From assembly GCF_022836875.1 (NCBI RefSeq), contig NZ_CP090376.1, forward strand, positions 248,001 through 312,000: DNA of 64,000 nucleotides. Direction: 5' to 3'. Position numbers and translations under genes: made by a program. Positions 1 through 10,005 of the stretch are shown here, one piece after another. A model generated the notes under the pieces. The model made no database searches, was not told the DNA's origin, and saw only the letters and a list, made by a program, of their open reading frames with translations. This stretch comes from Flavobacterium enshiense. GTDB taxonomy: Bacteria; Bacteroidota; Bacteroidia; Flavobacteriales; Flavobacteriaceae. How positions within the stretch are numbered: position 1 is the stretch's first letter; every line of letters begins with the position of its first letter.

Positions 1-2
1 CT

Positions 3-2252
3 GTAGAAAAAGCTACCGACTTTATAATGTTTCAGCCCGACAACGGAAAACCAGAACTCCCCGAAGAAAAAACCATAGTCAGAATAGCCTACGATAATGA
101 AGGCATCTATGTAGGTGCTGAAATGCATCAGGCAAAAGAAAACCTTCTGAAAGAGATTACTCAAAGGGATAATTTTGGAACGTCCGATCATTTTGGAGTC
201 TTTTTAAATGGTTATAATGACGGACAGCAGGACTTCCGACTTATTGTAAGCGCCGCCGGAACCCAAATGGACTGTATTGCCACGCAGGAAACCGGTGAAG
301 ACTATTCCTGGGACGCCGTTTGGCACAGTGCCGTAAAACAGACAGACTTCGGTTGGGTAGTAGAAATGAAAATACCTTATGCCGCAATCCGATTTTCATC
401 CAAAGACAAGCAAGTCTGGGGATTGAACCTTTTCAGGGAAGTGCGATACAAAAAACAAAAATACGCTTGGAACAAAATCGACACCAACATCGGAAACATC
501 CTGCAACAAGCAGGAATTTTGGATGGCATCGAAAATATAAAACCTCCAATACGATTATTCTTCATTCCTTATGCATCAGGATATGTCAATCATAATGACG
601 AAGGAACAGAAACAACCTTTAAAGGAGGAATGGACATTAAATATGGGATCAACGATTCCTTCACATTAGATGCCATTTTAGTACCTGACTTCGGGCAGAC
701 CACTTTTGACAATAAAATCCTGAACCTTGGTCCTTTCGAACAACAGCTGAATGAAAACCGTGGTTTCTTCACCGAAGGCACCGATTTATTCAACAAAGGT
801 TCCCTATTCTATTCGCGAAGAATAGGAAGCACACCTTCCGGTGATGTAACTCTGGGCGAAAACGAAGAGGTTGAGAAAATGCCCACTACTATCGATCTGC
901 TCAATGCTTTAAAAATTTCAGGAAGAACCTCAAAAGGATTGGGTATCGGAGTATTAAATGCTGTCACAAAAGAAACAAAAGCAACAGTCGTAAATACGGT
1001 AACCGGTGATAGACGAAGCGTGGTTGTAGAACCCTTGGCCAATTATAATGTAACGGTATTCGATCAACGCTTCCGAAAAAACTCTTCCATAAGTTTTGTA
1101 AATACCAATGTAATGCGAGACGGCAGCTTTAAAGATGCAAATGTTTCAGCGGTACTCTTTGACCTAAACACCAAGGCAAACACCTATAAACTTTCTGGAA
1201 ATTTCAAATACAATCACATAAACGATATCGAAGACAAAAACGGGTATAACACCAATATTTATTTCGCCAAAACGTTCGGAAAATACCGTTTCAATGGTGG
1301 TGCAAATTATGTTTCGAAGGATTACGACATCAATGACCTGGGACTTAATTTCACCAACAATTACCATAATACATTTGCCAATTTCAGTTACCGAATCTTA
1401 AACCCTACCAAACTTTTCAACTCTTTTTTCCTGAATGCCAACACTTCCCTTGAATGGCAAAACGATACCGGACTGGTGCAGAATGCCTGGTTTAGCGGAA
1501 GCATGAATGCTTCCAACAAAAGGAACGATGACTTCGGAATTGGAATCGACTTAAATCCGATAGTAACCTATGATTTTTACCAGCCCAGAACAACAGGACG
1601 ATATGTATACCGTCCGAAAAGTGTGGGAAGCTGGATCTATTATTCCTCGAATTACAACAATCCGTTCGCTATCGATTTTAACCCATACTTCTATGTTTAC
1701 GAACAGGATAAACGCAATTCGTACGGATTTAACATAAGTCCGCGCTACCGTTTCAGCGATAAATTATTCCTGACCTATGGTTTGAATATGGCAAGAGACA
1801 ATGATGATAAAGGCTATGTGGACAACACGGAAACCGACATTATTTTTGCTAACAGAAATGTAACTACGATTGAGAATTCAGTTGGTGGAAAATACGGGAT
1901 TAACAGCAGAATGACTTTTAATCTGAAAGTACGTTATTATTGGTCGTATTCAGAAATAAAAAACTACCTGACCCTTTTGGAAAACGGCTATTACGAACCT
2001 AATACCGACTACAAACAAAACAACAACGACAATTTCAAATCCTGGAATTATGATTTATCGTATGTATGGTGGTTTGCTCCGGGAAGTCAGGTATCCGTTT
2101 TATACCGAAATAATGCCACTCATTATGAACAGCGTTTAAATAAAAATATAATTGATAACTTAGCACATACTTTACAGAATGATTTGAATCATACGTTCTC
2201 TGTAAGTGTAAAATATTTTATTGATTATAATAAGGCCAAAAATTGGCTATAA
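3..2252 (+). CDS. DUF5916 outer-membrane protein, 5' end missing
   Basis: The frame is open from the left edge of the window (codons from base 3, before the first in-frame ATG at 27), so about 749 C-terminal residues of a longer protein are visible. The first ~190 residues resemble the carbohydrate-binding family 9-like fold that begins DUF5916 proteins (pattern FQPDNGKP, then VRIAYDNEGIYVG). The remainder is rich in alternating aromatic and polar residues with many short beta-like segments, which fits a membrane barrel. The signal peptide would lie outside the window. The function of the family is not established. The stop codon is four bases before the gpmI start, so the two are probably cotranscribed. 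Family assignment is from recalled sequence patterns. Confidence 0.8.
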   Translation, partial: VEKATDFIMFQPDNGKPELPEEKTIVRIAYDNEGIYVGAEMHQAKENLLKEITQRDNFGTSDHFGVFLNGYNDGQQDFRLIVSAAGTQMDCIATQETGEDYSWDAVWHSAVKQTDFGWVVEMKIPYAAIRFSSKDKQVWGLNLFREVRYKKQKYAWNKIDTNIGNILQQAGILDGIENIKPPIRLFFIPYASGYVNHNDEGTETTFKGGMDIKYGINDSFTLDAILVPDFGQTTFDNKILNLGPFEQQLNENRGFFTEGTDLFNKGSLFYSRRIGSTPSGDVTLGENEEVEKMPTTIDLLNALKISGRTSKGLGIGVLNAVTKETKATVVNTVTGDRRSVVVEPLANYNVTVFDQRFRKNSSISFVNTNVMRDGSFKDANVSAVLFDLNTKANTYKLSGNFKYNHINDIEDKNGYNTNIYFAKTFGKYRFNGGANYVSKDYDINDLGLNFTNNYHNTFANFSYRILNPTKLFNSFFLNANTSLEWQNDTGLVQNAWFSGSMNASNKRNDDFGIGIDLNPIVTYDFYQPRTTGRYVYRPKSVGSWIYYSSNYNNPFAIDFNPYFYVYEQDKRNSYGFNISPRYRFSDKLFLTYGLNMARDNDDKGYVDNTETDIIFANRNVTTIENSVGGKYGINSRMTFNLKVRYYWSYSEIKNYLTLLENGYYEPNTDYKQNNNDNFKSWNYDLSYVWWFAPGSQVSVLYRNNATHYEQRLNKNIIDNLAHTLQNDLNHTFSVSVKYFIDYNKAKNWL

Positions 2253-2256
2253 TACC

Positions 2257-4173
2257 ATGAACAAGAAAGTAATTTTAATGATTTTGGACGGTTGGGGAAA
2301 ATCTCCTGACCCGAAAGTTTCCGCTATAGACAACGCAAACGTTCCATTTATAAACAGTTTGTATACAAAATATCCGAACGCTCAATTAAGAACCGACGGA
2401 CTAAACGTTGGCTTACCCGATGGCCAAATGGGGAATTCGGAAGTGGGCCACATGAATCTTGGCGCAGGACGAATTGTTTATCAGGACCTGGCAAAAATCA
2501 ACCTGGCTGTAGAACACAAATCTTTGAATCAGGAAAAAGTTCTTAATGATGCTTTTGCTTATGCGAAGGAAAACAATAAGAATGTTCACTTTTTAGGTTT
2601 GGTTTCCGATGGAGGAGTTCATTCTCACACATCTCACTTAAGAGGCTTGTTGGATGCTGCTCAGGATTTCGGACTGAAAAATGTATTCGTTCATGCTTTC
2701 ACTGACGGGCGAGATGTTGATCCTAAGTCGGGCGCAAAATACATTCAAGACTTAGAGGAATACCTGCAGAATTCTTCGGCAAAACTGGCTTCTGTTATTG
2801 GCCGTTATTATGCGATGGACAGGGACAAACGCTGGGAACGCGTAAAAAAAGCCTATGACCTTATCGTAAACGGAAGTGGAGTGCATTCCATCGATGCTGT
2901 AAATTCAATATTGACAAGCTATCATAATCATGTTACCGACGAATTCATCGAACCGATTTTGATGGTCGACATGAATAACAAACCGATCGCAACTATTCAG
3001 GAAGACGATGTGATAATCTTCTTTAATTTCAGAACAGACAGAGGCCGTCAATTAACAGAAGCTTTATCTCAAAAAGATTTCCACGAACAAAACATGCATA
3101 AAATGTCGTTGTACTATGTTACGATGACCAATTATGACGATACTTTCGAAAATGTTCATGTTATTTACGATAAAGACAACATCACCGAAACACTGGGTGA
3201 GATTCTGGAAAAACACAACAAAAAACAAATCCGAATCGCTGAAACTGAAAAATATCCACACGTAACCTTCTTCTTTTCAGGTGGACGTGAGGAACCATTT
3301 ATTGGGGAAAGCCGCCTTTTATGTCCGTCTCCAAAAGTTGCGACTTACGATTTAAAACCGGAGATGAGCGCTTATGAACTAAAAGACGCTTTAATCCCCG
3401 AACTTAAAAAAGGTGAAGTTGATTTCGTATGTTTGAATTTCGCAAACGGGGATATGGTAGGTCATACCGGCGTGATGTCGGCCGCCATTAAAGCCTGTGA
3501 AGCTGTAGATATCTGCGTAAAAGAAGTAATCGAAACCGCTTTGGAAAACAACTACACTACCCTTGTAATTGCCGACCACGGAAACTGCGAAACCATGATT
3601 AATTCTGACGGAAGTCCACATACTGCGCACACCACCAATCCGGTGCCGCTTATTTTGGTGGACAAGGATTTAAAACAAATCTATGATGGTGTTTTAGGCG
3701 ATGTAGCTCCGACTATTTTAGAGCTGATCGGAATTGAAAAACCGAAAGCCATGACAAGACATTCCTTATTAACTGCTTTTGCGTTGGAAGAAATCCATGA
3801 GGCACACAGTTTTGTAAAATCGGGAGCGGATTTCCCTCGTTATGCAAACGAACTAAAAAACCTGGGCGTTCAGAAATACGAAAATTTTGTTGCCGACGGA
3901 ACTACTGTTTATTATGGGAAAAATGATTTTTCATTAACTGACAAACCAAAATACGAAAGCATAGAAATATCAGATGATCCTTCCACATTAGAATTGGAGC
4001 GTGTAATAAAAAATCACCAGGCAGGACAAACCGATTACAAAACTTTTTGTGTTCAGGCAGCTGCTGCCGGCACTCATAAATGGATTTGTGACTTTACTGA
4101 TATGACTTGCTCCTATTTTGATGCAGATGGCAATAAAATGATTGAAGAAGACATCCCTAATTACACACACTAG
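2257..4173 (+). CDS. gpmI: Cofactor-independent phosphoglycerate mutase fused to a DUF1398 domain
   Basis: This enzyme interconverts 3- and 2-phosphoglycerate in glycolysis using two metal ions and a phosphoserine. The start is ATG 2257; an upstream TTG in the same frame overlaps the previous gene and would precede the usual MNKKVILMILDGWG opening. The nucleophile is Ser61 in GQMGNSEVGH, and metal-site motifs FANGDMVGHTG and ADHGNCETM are present. Residues 1-505 make a full-length mutase. Without a stop, residues 506-638 continue as a DUF1398 (YbcV-like) domain: GADFPRYANELKNLGVQKYE, DGTTVYYGKND, TFCVQAAAAGTHKW, FTDMTCSYFD. Those proteins are normally separate and about 130 residues long, so this is a fusion with almost no linker. 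The thioredoxin-like gene starts three bases after the stop. The mutase call is certain; the role of the added domain is unknown. Confidence 0.95.
   Translation: MNKKVILMILDGWGKSPDPKVSAIDNANVPFINSLYTKYPNAQLRTDGLNVGLPDGQMGNSEVGHMNLGAGRIVYQDLAKINLAVEHKSLNQEKVLNDAFAYAKENNKNVHFLGLVSDGGVHSHTSHLRGLLDAAQDFGLKNVFVHAFTDGRDVDPKSGAKYIQDLEEYLQNSSAKLASVIGRYYAMDRDKRWERVKKAYDLIVNGSGVHSIDAVNSILTSYHNHVTDEFIEPILMVDMNNKPIATIQEDDVIIFFNFRTDRGRQLTEALSQKDFHEQNMHKMSLYYVTMTNYDDTFENVHVIYDKDNITETLGEILEKHNKKQIRIAETEKYPHVTFFFSGGREEPFIGESRLLCPSPKVATYDLKPEMSAYELKDALIPELKKGEVDFVCLNFANGDMVGHTGVMSAAIKACEAVDICVKEVIETALENNYTTLVIADHGNCETMINSDGSPHTAHTTNPVPLILVDKDLKQIYDGVLGDVAPTILELIGIEKPKAMTRHSLLTAFALEEIHEAHSFVKSGADFPRYANELKNLGVQKYENFVADGTTVYYGKNDFSLTDKPKYESIEISDDPSTLELERVIKNHQAGQTDYKTFCVQAAAAGTHKWICDFTDMTCSYFDADGNKMIEEDIPNYTH
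3772..4170 (+). other. DUF1398 domain fused in frame to the end of GpmI
   Basis: Codons 506-638 of the gpmI reading frame. The boundary is abrupt: the mutase ends with MTRHSLL, and the next residues TAFALEEIHEAHSFVKSGAD correspond to the usual start of a free-standing DUF1398 protein. No ATG is present at the junction, so independent translation is not obvious. A lost stop codon between two adjacent genes would explain this arrangement. Confidence 0.75.
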
Positions 4174-4176
4174 TCT

Positions 4177-4725
4177 ATGAAAACAATCATCACACTATTG
4201 GTGATAACAGCTTCAGTTACTTTCTGTAAAGCGCAGTCAAAGCCTATTCCGGGCATGACTACAGAAACCACTGTGGTACAAACCAAAGACACTTTAATTG
4301 GGAAGCAGCCTAAGGAAGCATTATTAAAAACCCCTTACAGCCTTTGGTACAAACCAAATCATGAAAACTACAAACCGAATATGGCTACTATAGCTGAATT
4401 AAAAAAACATACAAAAGATGTTACGGTTTTGGTATTTATGGGAACATGGTGTGATGACAGTCAGTTACAAGTTCCAGGTTTTTTCAAGATTATGGAAGCT
4501 TTACAGTTTGACAACACCAAGGTTACCTTGATTGCGGTAGACAAAAACAAAAAAACTCCGGAACAATTTGAAAAAGAACTGGACATTACAAACGTCCCAA
4601 CATTTATCTTTTACAAAAACGGGAAGGAAATTCACCGAATAGTAGAGCGGCCAATGGAGTCACTGGAAAAAGACATGCTTAAAATTATTTCGGGACAAAA
4701 TTACAAGCACGCTTATCAAAACTAA
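4177..4725 (+). CDS. Exported thioredoxin-fold protein with a CxxS site
   Basis: A 182-residue protein with an N-terminal hydrophobic segment ending near residue 19 (FCKAQ), consistent with export to the periplasm. A thioredoxin-like region covers residues ~75-175. The active-site position reads GTWCDDSQ, with Cys92 present but the second cysteine replaced by Ser95, followed later by the cis-proline segment DITNVPTFIFYKNG. A CxxS site cannot do the ordinary two-cysteine dithiol exchange; such proteins can act as monothiol reductases, isomerases or trapping proteins. The ATG lies three bases after the gpmI stop, suggesting cotranscription, and a strong hairpin terminator follows. The substrate is unknown. 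Confidence 0.85.
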   Translation: MKTIITLLVITASVTFCKAQSKPIPGMTTETTVVQTKDTLIGKQPKEALLKTPYSLWYKPNHENYKPNMATIAELKKHTKDVTVLVFMGTWCDDSQLQVPGFFKIMEALQFDNTKVTLIAVDKNKKTPEQFEKELDITNVPTFIFYKNGKEIHRIVERPMESLEKDMLKIISGQNYKHAYQN

Positions 4726-4773
4726 ATATTGTTTGTTGCATTTAAAAAGCATTTACAATCAACATAAACCAAT

Positions 4774-4812
4774 AAAAATCGCGCGTAAGCAATTTACACG
4801 CGATTTTTTTTG
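4774..4812 (+). terminator. Hairpin terminator after the gpmI operon
   Basis: Stem AAAAATCGCG (4774-4783) pairs with CGCGATTTTT (4799-4808) around a 15-base loop and runs into a T tract. It closes the DUF5916-gpmI-thioredoxin unit. Confidence 0.8.
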
Positions 4813-4957
4813 CTAAAAACAGACATACGATCAGTAAAAGTTTACGCAATAAAAACCTCATCACAACAGTTTTATGCCTCATTAAAGCCACAATCACTCC
4901 CAGCCAAGAACGGATTAAAGTTTTAAAATACCTTCATACAAGCTAAAATTATTTTAA

Positions 4958-4965
4958 TACATTTG
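4958..4965 (+). promoter_or_regulatory. -7 element of a Bacteroidetes-type promoter
   Basis: TACATTTG matches TAnnTTTG and ends 21 bases before the ATG at 4987. No clear TTG lies at the -33 position. The spacer 4813-4957 otherwise shows no gene. Confidence 0.5.
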
Positions 4966-4986
4966 CTATCCCCTTAAATAACAAAA

Positions 4987-7900
4987 ATGAATTCCACTGT
5001 TAAATTATTTACAGCGCTTCTATTGCTTTTTTCAGCTAACCTGATGGCTCAGGCAGGGGCTTCCTCTTGTGCGCAACTTCAGGCGAATTACCAACAATAT
5101 CAATCCTGTGCCACCAATCTCCCTTTCTCCAATTCCACAGGTGGCAATGCGGAGACCTTTAACACAAGCTGTATAGGAGAAGCTTTTCATGGGCCTACTT
5201 GGTTTTTTATAGAGATTCAGAACAGCGGCCCGATAACACTTCAGATACGCCAAACCGATTTATCAGGTAATGGATCCGATGTTGATTTTGTTTTATGGGG
5301 ACCTTTTGCCAACTTAAACAACATTTGCAGCCAGCTTGACATTACTCGGGAAACAGATTGCAGCTGGTTAGCTGACAGCGTTGAATACGCAAATATTCCG
5401 AATGCAATTTCCGGTCAACTTTATGTGCTTTTAATCGACAATTATTCTAATGTTCCAGGAAATATTCAGATTACCCAAGTAGCCGGTACTGGCAGTTCCA
5501 ATTGCGATTTTCTCTCTTCGGTTAACATCGTTGACACTTCCAACCAAGAAATAACACAATTCGATTACTGCAAACCCCAAACCAAAGATATTGTCGCAAG
5601 AGTAGATACTTCTGATTTTCCGGGGCTCTTATCAAATTTACGATTTAACTATACATGGTACAAAGACGGTGTTCAAATTGCAGCCATAAGCAATTCCACC
5701 TTATCCACCAATACGATTACCGTTTCTGACACAGGCCTTTATAAAGTCATGATTACTGCCTATGACATCACCGTTAATCCTTCCGGATCAACAACTGGCT
5801 TAAGACAAAGCACCGATGAAATAACATTGAAATTCCACATTATCCCAGTTGTCAGTATTTCGAACACCAACACACAATGTCTAAGTACTAATCCAGTATT
5901 GAACAGCTCCATAACTAACAGTTCGCAACTAAACAATTCGATTGACATTTTAACTTATCAATGGTATTTAAACAACCTTCCCATTGCAGGAGCTACATCT
6001 GCTAGTTATACTCCCACCTTACCCGGTGATTATTTTGTAAAAGGGTATAATAATCCTTGTTCAGAAGCCATCTCCAACACTATACATCTTATTGCGAGTC
6101 CGAATGTAACAATTGCTTCAGATACTACTATCTGTGAAGGCGATAGTTTTACCATAACATCTATCAACGCAAACAGTGCCTTAAACTCATCGCTTACCTA
6201 TCAATGGTACAAAGATGGAAATCCAATTACAGGAGCCACAGGAAGCACTTATACTGTTTCTGCATCAAATCAAACAATCAATTCGGCGGCCACCTATTAT
6301 GTAGAGACAACAGAACAAATTTTGTGCACCAACCGATCAAATTCTGTTGTTATTCGTATCAATGCATCTCCAGTTGTCAATTCGACACCGTTGCTTTTGG
6401 AACAATGCGATTATATAGCCTCTTCTACTGATGGCATCACCGAGACCAATCTGATGCAAGCCTACAATTATTTAACGAACAACACGCCGGGTCTGACACT
6501 TTATTTTTACCAGGACATCGGCTTGACCAACCTCATAACCGACCCAGTTCATTACACAAATAACTCATCTCCTTTTTCACAAACTATTTATGTAAAAATC
6601 GTTAATGAGAGCAGCACACCAAATTGTACATCTTCTGCAGTCGGCATTATTAATTTAAACGTGAATCCGACTAGTATTGCAGTTTATCCAGACATGGCTC
6701 CGGTTTGTCCTGAATTAAATATGACCTATGGCTACGCCGACTTTAATGCACAACGCCTGTTAATTAAAAACACTTATTTCCCCAGTGCAAATGTTGACAT
6801 TGCTTTCTATTTAACTCCATCGGATGCTTCAACGGAATTAAACCCGGTTAGCAATACATACCAATTATCTGTCGGCACAACAACCATTTACACAAGGATC
6901 GAAACCAATAATAATTGCGACGGGATTGGAACCTTCACTGTTACCATTACGACTCCTCCAACTCAAAATGTAATTTCCAATGCCAACCTCTGTGCTTCGG
7001 ACACATTTTTATTAAACAGCAAAAACCCCGAAGCTCTTTTAGGTCAAAATACTACGGTCCAGGCGAGTTATTTTACAACATTTGACAATGCAAAAAACAA
7101 CATAAGCCCAATTAACCCGAATACTGCACTTCCTCTTACAGTAAACACAAAAACCATTTTCGTAAGATTATACGATTCTCTCACGCAATGTATTTCTGTA
7201 GTGAATTTCGATATTCAAGTTTATCCGAACCCGCAATTTTCACAACCAGCACCAATTAAGCTGTGCGGAACAAATTCAGCGACGTTCGATTTAACCAGCA
7301 GAATTTCCCAAATAACGCAAAACAACTCCATTTTACAGGTTACTTTTTACCAGACCAATGCTGATCTGATAGCTGGAAATGCAATACCAACCCCAAATGC
7401 ATTTACTTCCGGGACTACTACGGTATTCGTTAAAATAGCTGATCCGTCTAATAACAATTGTTTCAGCACGACTACCTTGGCATTATTTGTTTTAGATTTA
7501 CCCGGAGCTACAAATAACCCGACGCCAATCGAAATCTGTAATAATTCCGGAACTACTGGATTTGAAAGCTTCAATTTAAGAGCAAGGGAAATACAAATGG
7601 TAGGAAACACGCCGCCATCCGATATAGATTTCAAATATTATATTGATGAAGATGATGCAATTGCAAACAACATAAACTACATTACAAATCCTACACTCTT
7701 TACGAATACCATTGCCAACTATCAGAAAATTTACGTGCGACTTAACAGCAGGGTGAATACAGATAGTGAAACCGATCTGAAATGTTTCAGAATACTTGAA
7801 CTGGAACTTTTCGTCCGCCCTTATCCTGAAAGCAGATTAGACGTTAATCCTTATATCATCTGTGTTGACAAAGACAACTATGTAACAAGCCCTGCCATAG

Positions 7901-8589
7901 TAGACACTTACTTATCTGAAACCGACTATTCATTTATCTGGTACAGCGGTTTTAATGCACAACCCGGAAACGAAATTGCAGGCCAAAATTCAAGTCAGTG
8001 CACCATTTCCAACGAAGGTTCATATTCCGTAAAAGTGACCAATATTTCAAATGCTGCCAACTGTGCATCGGTATTTAATTTCACAACTAAAAATTCGTTT
8101 GTTCCGTTTTCGATAACAGCAAATCCGTCTGAATTAATTGCCTTTGGCATTGACAACACCGTAACAGCTATGGTGTTTCCTCCTTCAGAAGATTATCTGT
8201 ATTCTGTAAACGATATGGGATGGCAAACAAGCAATGTCTTTACCAACTTATACGAAGCCGAATATATCCTGAAAGTTAAAAACAAATATGGATGTGGAGA
8301 AACCAGCACCACTTTCAGCGTCGTGGATTTCCCTAATTATTTCACACCTAACGGAGACGGCTTTCACGACACCTGGAACATCAAAGGGTCAAAAGTGCTA
8401 GACGCGATTACCATCCGTATTTTTGACCGATACGGAAAATTGTTAAAGGAATTGAGTCCGTCAGGACCTGGATGGGACGGGACTTATAATGGCAATACCC
8501 TTCCTTCCGATGACTATTGGTTCAAATTGATTTATACAAAAGACAATGTCACCAAAGAATTCAGAGGCCATTTCGCCATGAAACGATAA
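4987..8589 (+). CDS. Large secreted protein with T9SS type B sorting domain
   Basis: A 1200-residue protein with a signal peptide (cleavage probably after LMAQ, residue ~22). After an N-terminal beta-rich domain of about 170 residues come Ig-like modules (YTWYKDGVQIA, YQWYLNNLPIAGATSASYTP, YQWYKDGNPITGATGSTYTV). These are followed by several ~90-residue modules with spaced cysteines and the repeated pattern TIYVKI/TIFVRL/TVFVKI. The C-terminus from ~1112 (YFTPNGDGFHDTWNIKG, FDRYGKLLKEL, GWDGTYNG, DDYWFKLIY) is a typical gliding-motility-associated type B sorting domain. The protein should therefore cross the outer membrane through the type IX secretion system and be released or held at the surface. 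It has its own promoter and terminator. It may be an adhesin; the ligand cannot be inferred. Confidence 0.9.
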   Translation: MNSTVKLFTALLLLFSANLMAQAGASSCAQLQANYQQYQSCATNLPFSNSTGGNAETFNTSCIGEAFHGPTWFFIEIQNSGPITLQIRQTDLSGNGSDVDFVLWGPFANLNNICSQLDITRETDCSWLADSVEYANIPNAISGQLYVLLIDNYSNVPGNIQITQVAGTGSSNCDFLSSVNIVDTSNQEITQFDYCKPQTKDIVARVDTSDFPGLLSNLRFNYTWYKDGVQIAAISNSTLSTNTITVSDTGLYKVMITAYDITVNPSGSTTGLRQSTDEITLKFHIIPVVSISNTNTQCLSTNPVLNSSITNSSQLNNSIDILTYQWYLNNLPIAGATSASYTPTLPGDYFVKGYNNPCSEAISNTIHLIASPNVTIASDTTICEGDSFTITSINANSALNSSLTYQWYKDGNPITGATGSTYTVSASNQTINSAATYYVETTEQILCTNRSNSVVIRINASPVVNSTPLLLEQCDYIASSTDGITETNLMQAYNYLTNNTPGLTLYFYQDIGLTNLITDPVHYTNNSSPFSQTIYVKIVNESSTPNCTSSAVGIINLNVNPTSIAVYPDMAPVCPELNMTYGYADFNAQRLLIKNTYFPSANVDIAFYLTPSDASTELNPVSNTYQLSVGTTTIYTRIETNNNCDGIGTFTVTITTPPTQNVISNANLCASDTFLLNSKNPEALLGQNTTVQASYFTTFDNAKNNISPINPNTALPLTVNTKTIFVRLYDSLTQCISVVNFDIQVYPNPQFSQPAPIKLCGTNSATFDLTSRISQITQNNSILQVTFYQTNADLIAGNAIPTPNAFTSGTTTVFVKIADPSNNNCFSTTTLALFVLDLPGATNNPTPIEICNNSGTTGFESFNLRAREIQMVGNTPPSDIDFKYYIDEDDAIANNINYITNPTLFTNTIANYQKIYVRLNSRVNTDSETDLKCFRILELELFVRPYPESRLDVNPYIICVDKDNYVTSPAIVDTYLSETDYSFIWYSGFNAQPGNEIAGQNSSQCTISNEGSYSVKVTNISNAANCASVFNFTTKNSFVPFSITANPSELIAFGIDNTVTAMVFPPSEDYLYSVNDMGWQTSNVFTNLYEAEYILKVKNKYGCGETSTTFSVVDFPNYFTPNGDGFHDTWNIKGSKVLDAITIRIFDRYGKLLKELSPSGPGWDGTYNGNTLPSDDYWFKLIYTKDNVTKEFRGHFAMKR

Positions 8590-8593
8590 AACG

Positions 8594-8629
8594 AAAAGGG
8601 TTAGCATCTCAGTGAGCTAACCCTTTTTG
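8594..8629. terminator. Bidirectional terminator between convergent genes
   Basis: A 12-bp perfect stem AAAAGGGTTAGC (8594-8605) / GCTAACCCTTTT (8616-8627), with A and T tracts on both sides, sits between the T9SS protein gene and the convergent CoA-transferase gene. Confidence 0.85.
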
Positions 8630-8630
8630 T

Positions 8631-9905
8631 TTATAAGCCTTTCAGCATTGCAAAATATTCTTTTTCCAACCATTCCTGATGATTTGGATGAGCAATTTTT
8701 ACCATTTCCGCCAAACGTTGCTTTAATGTTTTCCCATATAAATCGGCAATACCGTTTTCGGTGATAATATGCTGCACATGCGAACGAGTAGTAACCACAC
8801 CGGCACCTTGTTTTAAATAGGGAACAATTCGGCTCTCCCCTCTTTTAGTAACCGATGGTAATGCAATAATCGCCTTTCCTCCTTCGCTTAAAGAGGCTCC
8901 TCGAATGAAATCCATTTGACCGCCCACACCCGAATACATTTTCGCGCCTATCGAATCGGCACAAACCTGTCCCGTAACATCAACTTCTATGGCCGAATTT
9001 ATTGCCACCATTTTCGGATTTCGTCTGATTACCGACGTATCGTTCACGTATGATGACTCACGCATTTCGATAAACGGATTATCATTCACAAAATCATACA
9101 ACCGCTGCGAACCGATAAGAAATGTAGCAAGAGCCCTTCCTCGGTTCACGCCTTTATAATTGCAGTTAATAACATCTTTTTCAATAAGGTCGATTACCCC
9201 GTCAGAAAACATTTCGGTATGCAATCCTAAATCTTTGTGATTGGTCAGTTTTGCCAGTGCCGCATTCGGAATGGACCCAATACCCATCTGAAGCGTACTT
9301 CGGTCTTCAATAAGACTCGCCACGAAAGCACCGATTTTCTCCTCCTCCGGAGAAATCGCAGCCATCCCATGACCGAGAATCACTTCATCCACTTCCACCA
9401 AATAATCGATTTCGGAAACATGCAGAATACCATCTCCAAAAGTCCTAGGCATCTTCGGATTGACCTGCGCCACAACAGTTTTGGCGTTTTCAATGGCAGC
9501 TAACGTAGCTTCCACCGAAACCCCTAATGAACAATACCCATGTTTATCCGGCGGGGAAACATGAATAAAAACCACATCTAAATGCACTGCTTTTTTTCGG
9601 AACAACTGAGGCAATTCACTCAGAAATACAGGCGTATATGAACCATTACCCGCTGCCAATGTATGACGGACGTTACTTCCGATGAAAAATGAATTTACAT
9701 GAAAACTTTCCGACAAGTCAGGATTCGCATAAGGCGCATCTCCTTCTGTATGCAGGTGACAGACCTCAACATTTCGCAATTCCGAAGCTCTTTCAGTCAA
9801 CGCTTTGGTCAAAACAGACGGCGCCGCTGCGGCAGCCTGAACATAAACCCGATCTCCGGATTTCACAACTTTGACAGCTTCTGCCGCCGATAAATACTTA
9901 CCCAT
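8631..9905 (-). CDS. Acetyl-CoA hydrolase/transferase family protein
   Basis: This 424-residue protein belongs to the class I CoA-transferase family that includes 4-hydroxybutyrate CoA-transferase and acetyl-CoA hydrolase. These move CoA between short carboxylic acids by way of a glutamyl-CoA intermediate. The likely catalytic residue is Glu231 in GLHTEMFSDG. The glycine-rich segments MGIGSIPNAA and YSGVGGQMDFIRGA, and the end pattern ENGIADLYGKTLKQR, are typical. There is no signal peptide, so it is cytoplasmic. It is transcribed alone, divergently from map. The sequence alone does not show which acid it uses, so butyrate, succinate or acetate metabolism are all possible. Confidence 0.85.
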   Translation of the reverse strand: MGKYLSAAEAVKVVKSGDRVYVQAAAAAPSVLTKALTERASELRNVEVCHLHTEGDAPYANPDLSESFHVNSFFIGSNVRHTLAAGNGSYTPVFLSELPQLFRKKAVHLDVVFIHVSPPDKHGYCSLGVSVEATLAAIENAKTVVAQVNPKMPRTFGDGILHVSEIDYLVEVDEVILGHGMAAISPEEEKIGAFVASLIEDRSTLQMGIGSIPNAALAKLTNHKDLGLHTEMFSDGVIDLIEKDVINCNYKGVNRGRALATFLIGSQRLYDFVNDNPFIEMRESSYVNDTSVIRRNPKMVAINSAIEVDVTGQVCADSIGAKMYSGVGGQMDFIRGASLSEGGKAIIALPSVTKRGESRIVPYLKQGAGVVTTRSHVQHIITENGIADLYGKTLKQRLAEMVKIAHPNHQEWLEKEYFAMLKGL

Positions 9906-10005
9906 ACGCTGAATTTTTAAGTAAATTTAAACCCTATTAAGTTACGAAATCGTGACAAAAGTCATAACGAAATATCAAATAAAAATTTATCATCAGAATA
10001 TTGTG

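Noticed and set aside
5600..8300. Internal repeats of the T9SS type B protein as a DNA tandem repeat.
   Set aside because: The similarity is at protein-module level (Ig-like and related modules) and diverged in DNA; no recent duplication is visible.
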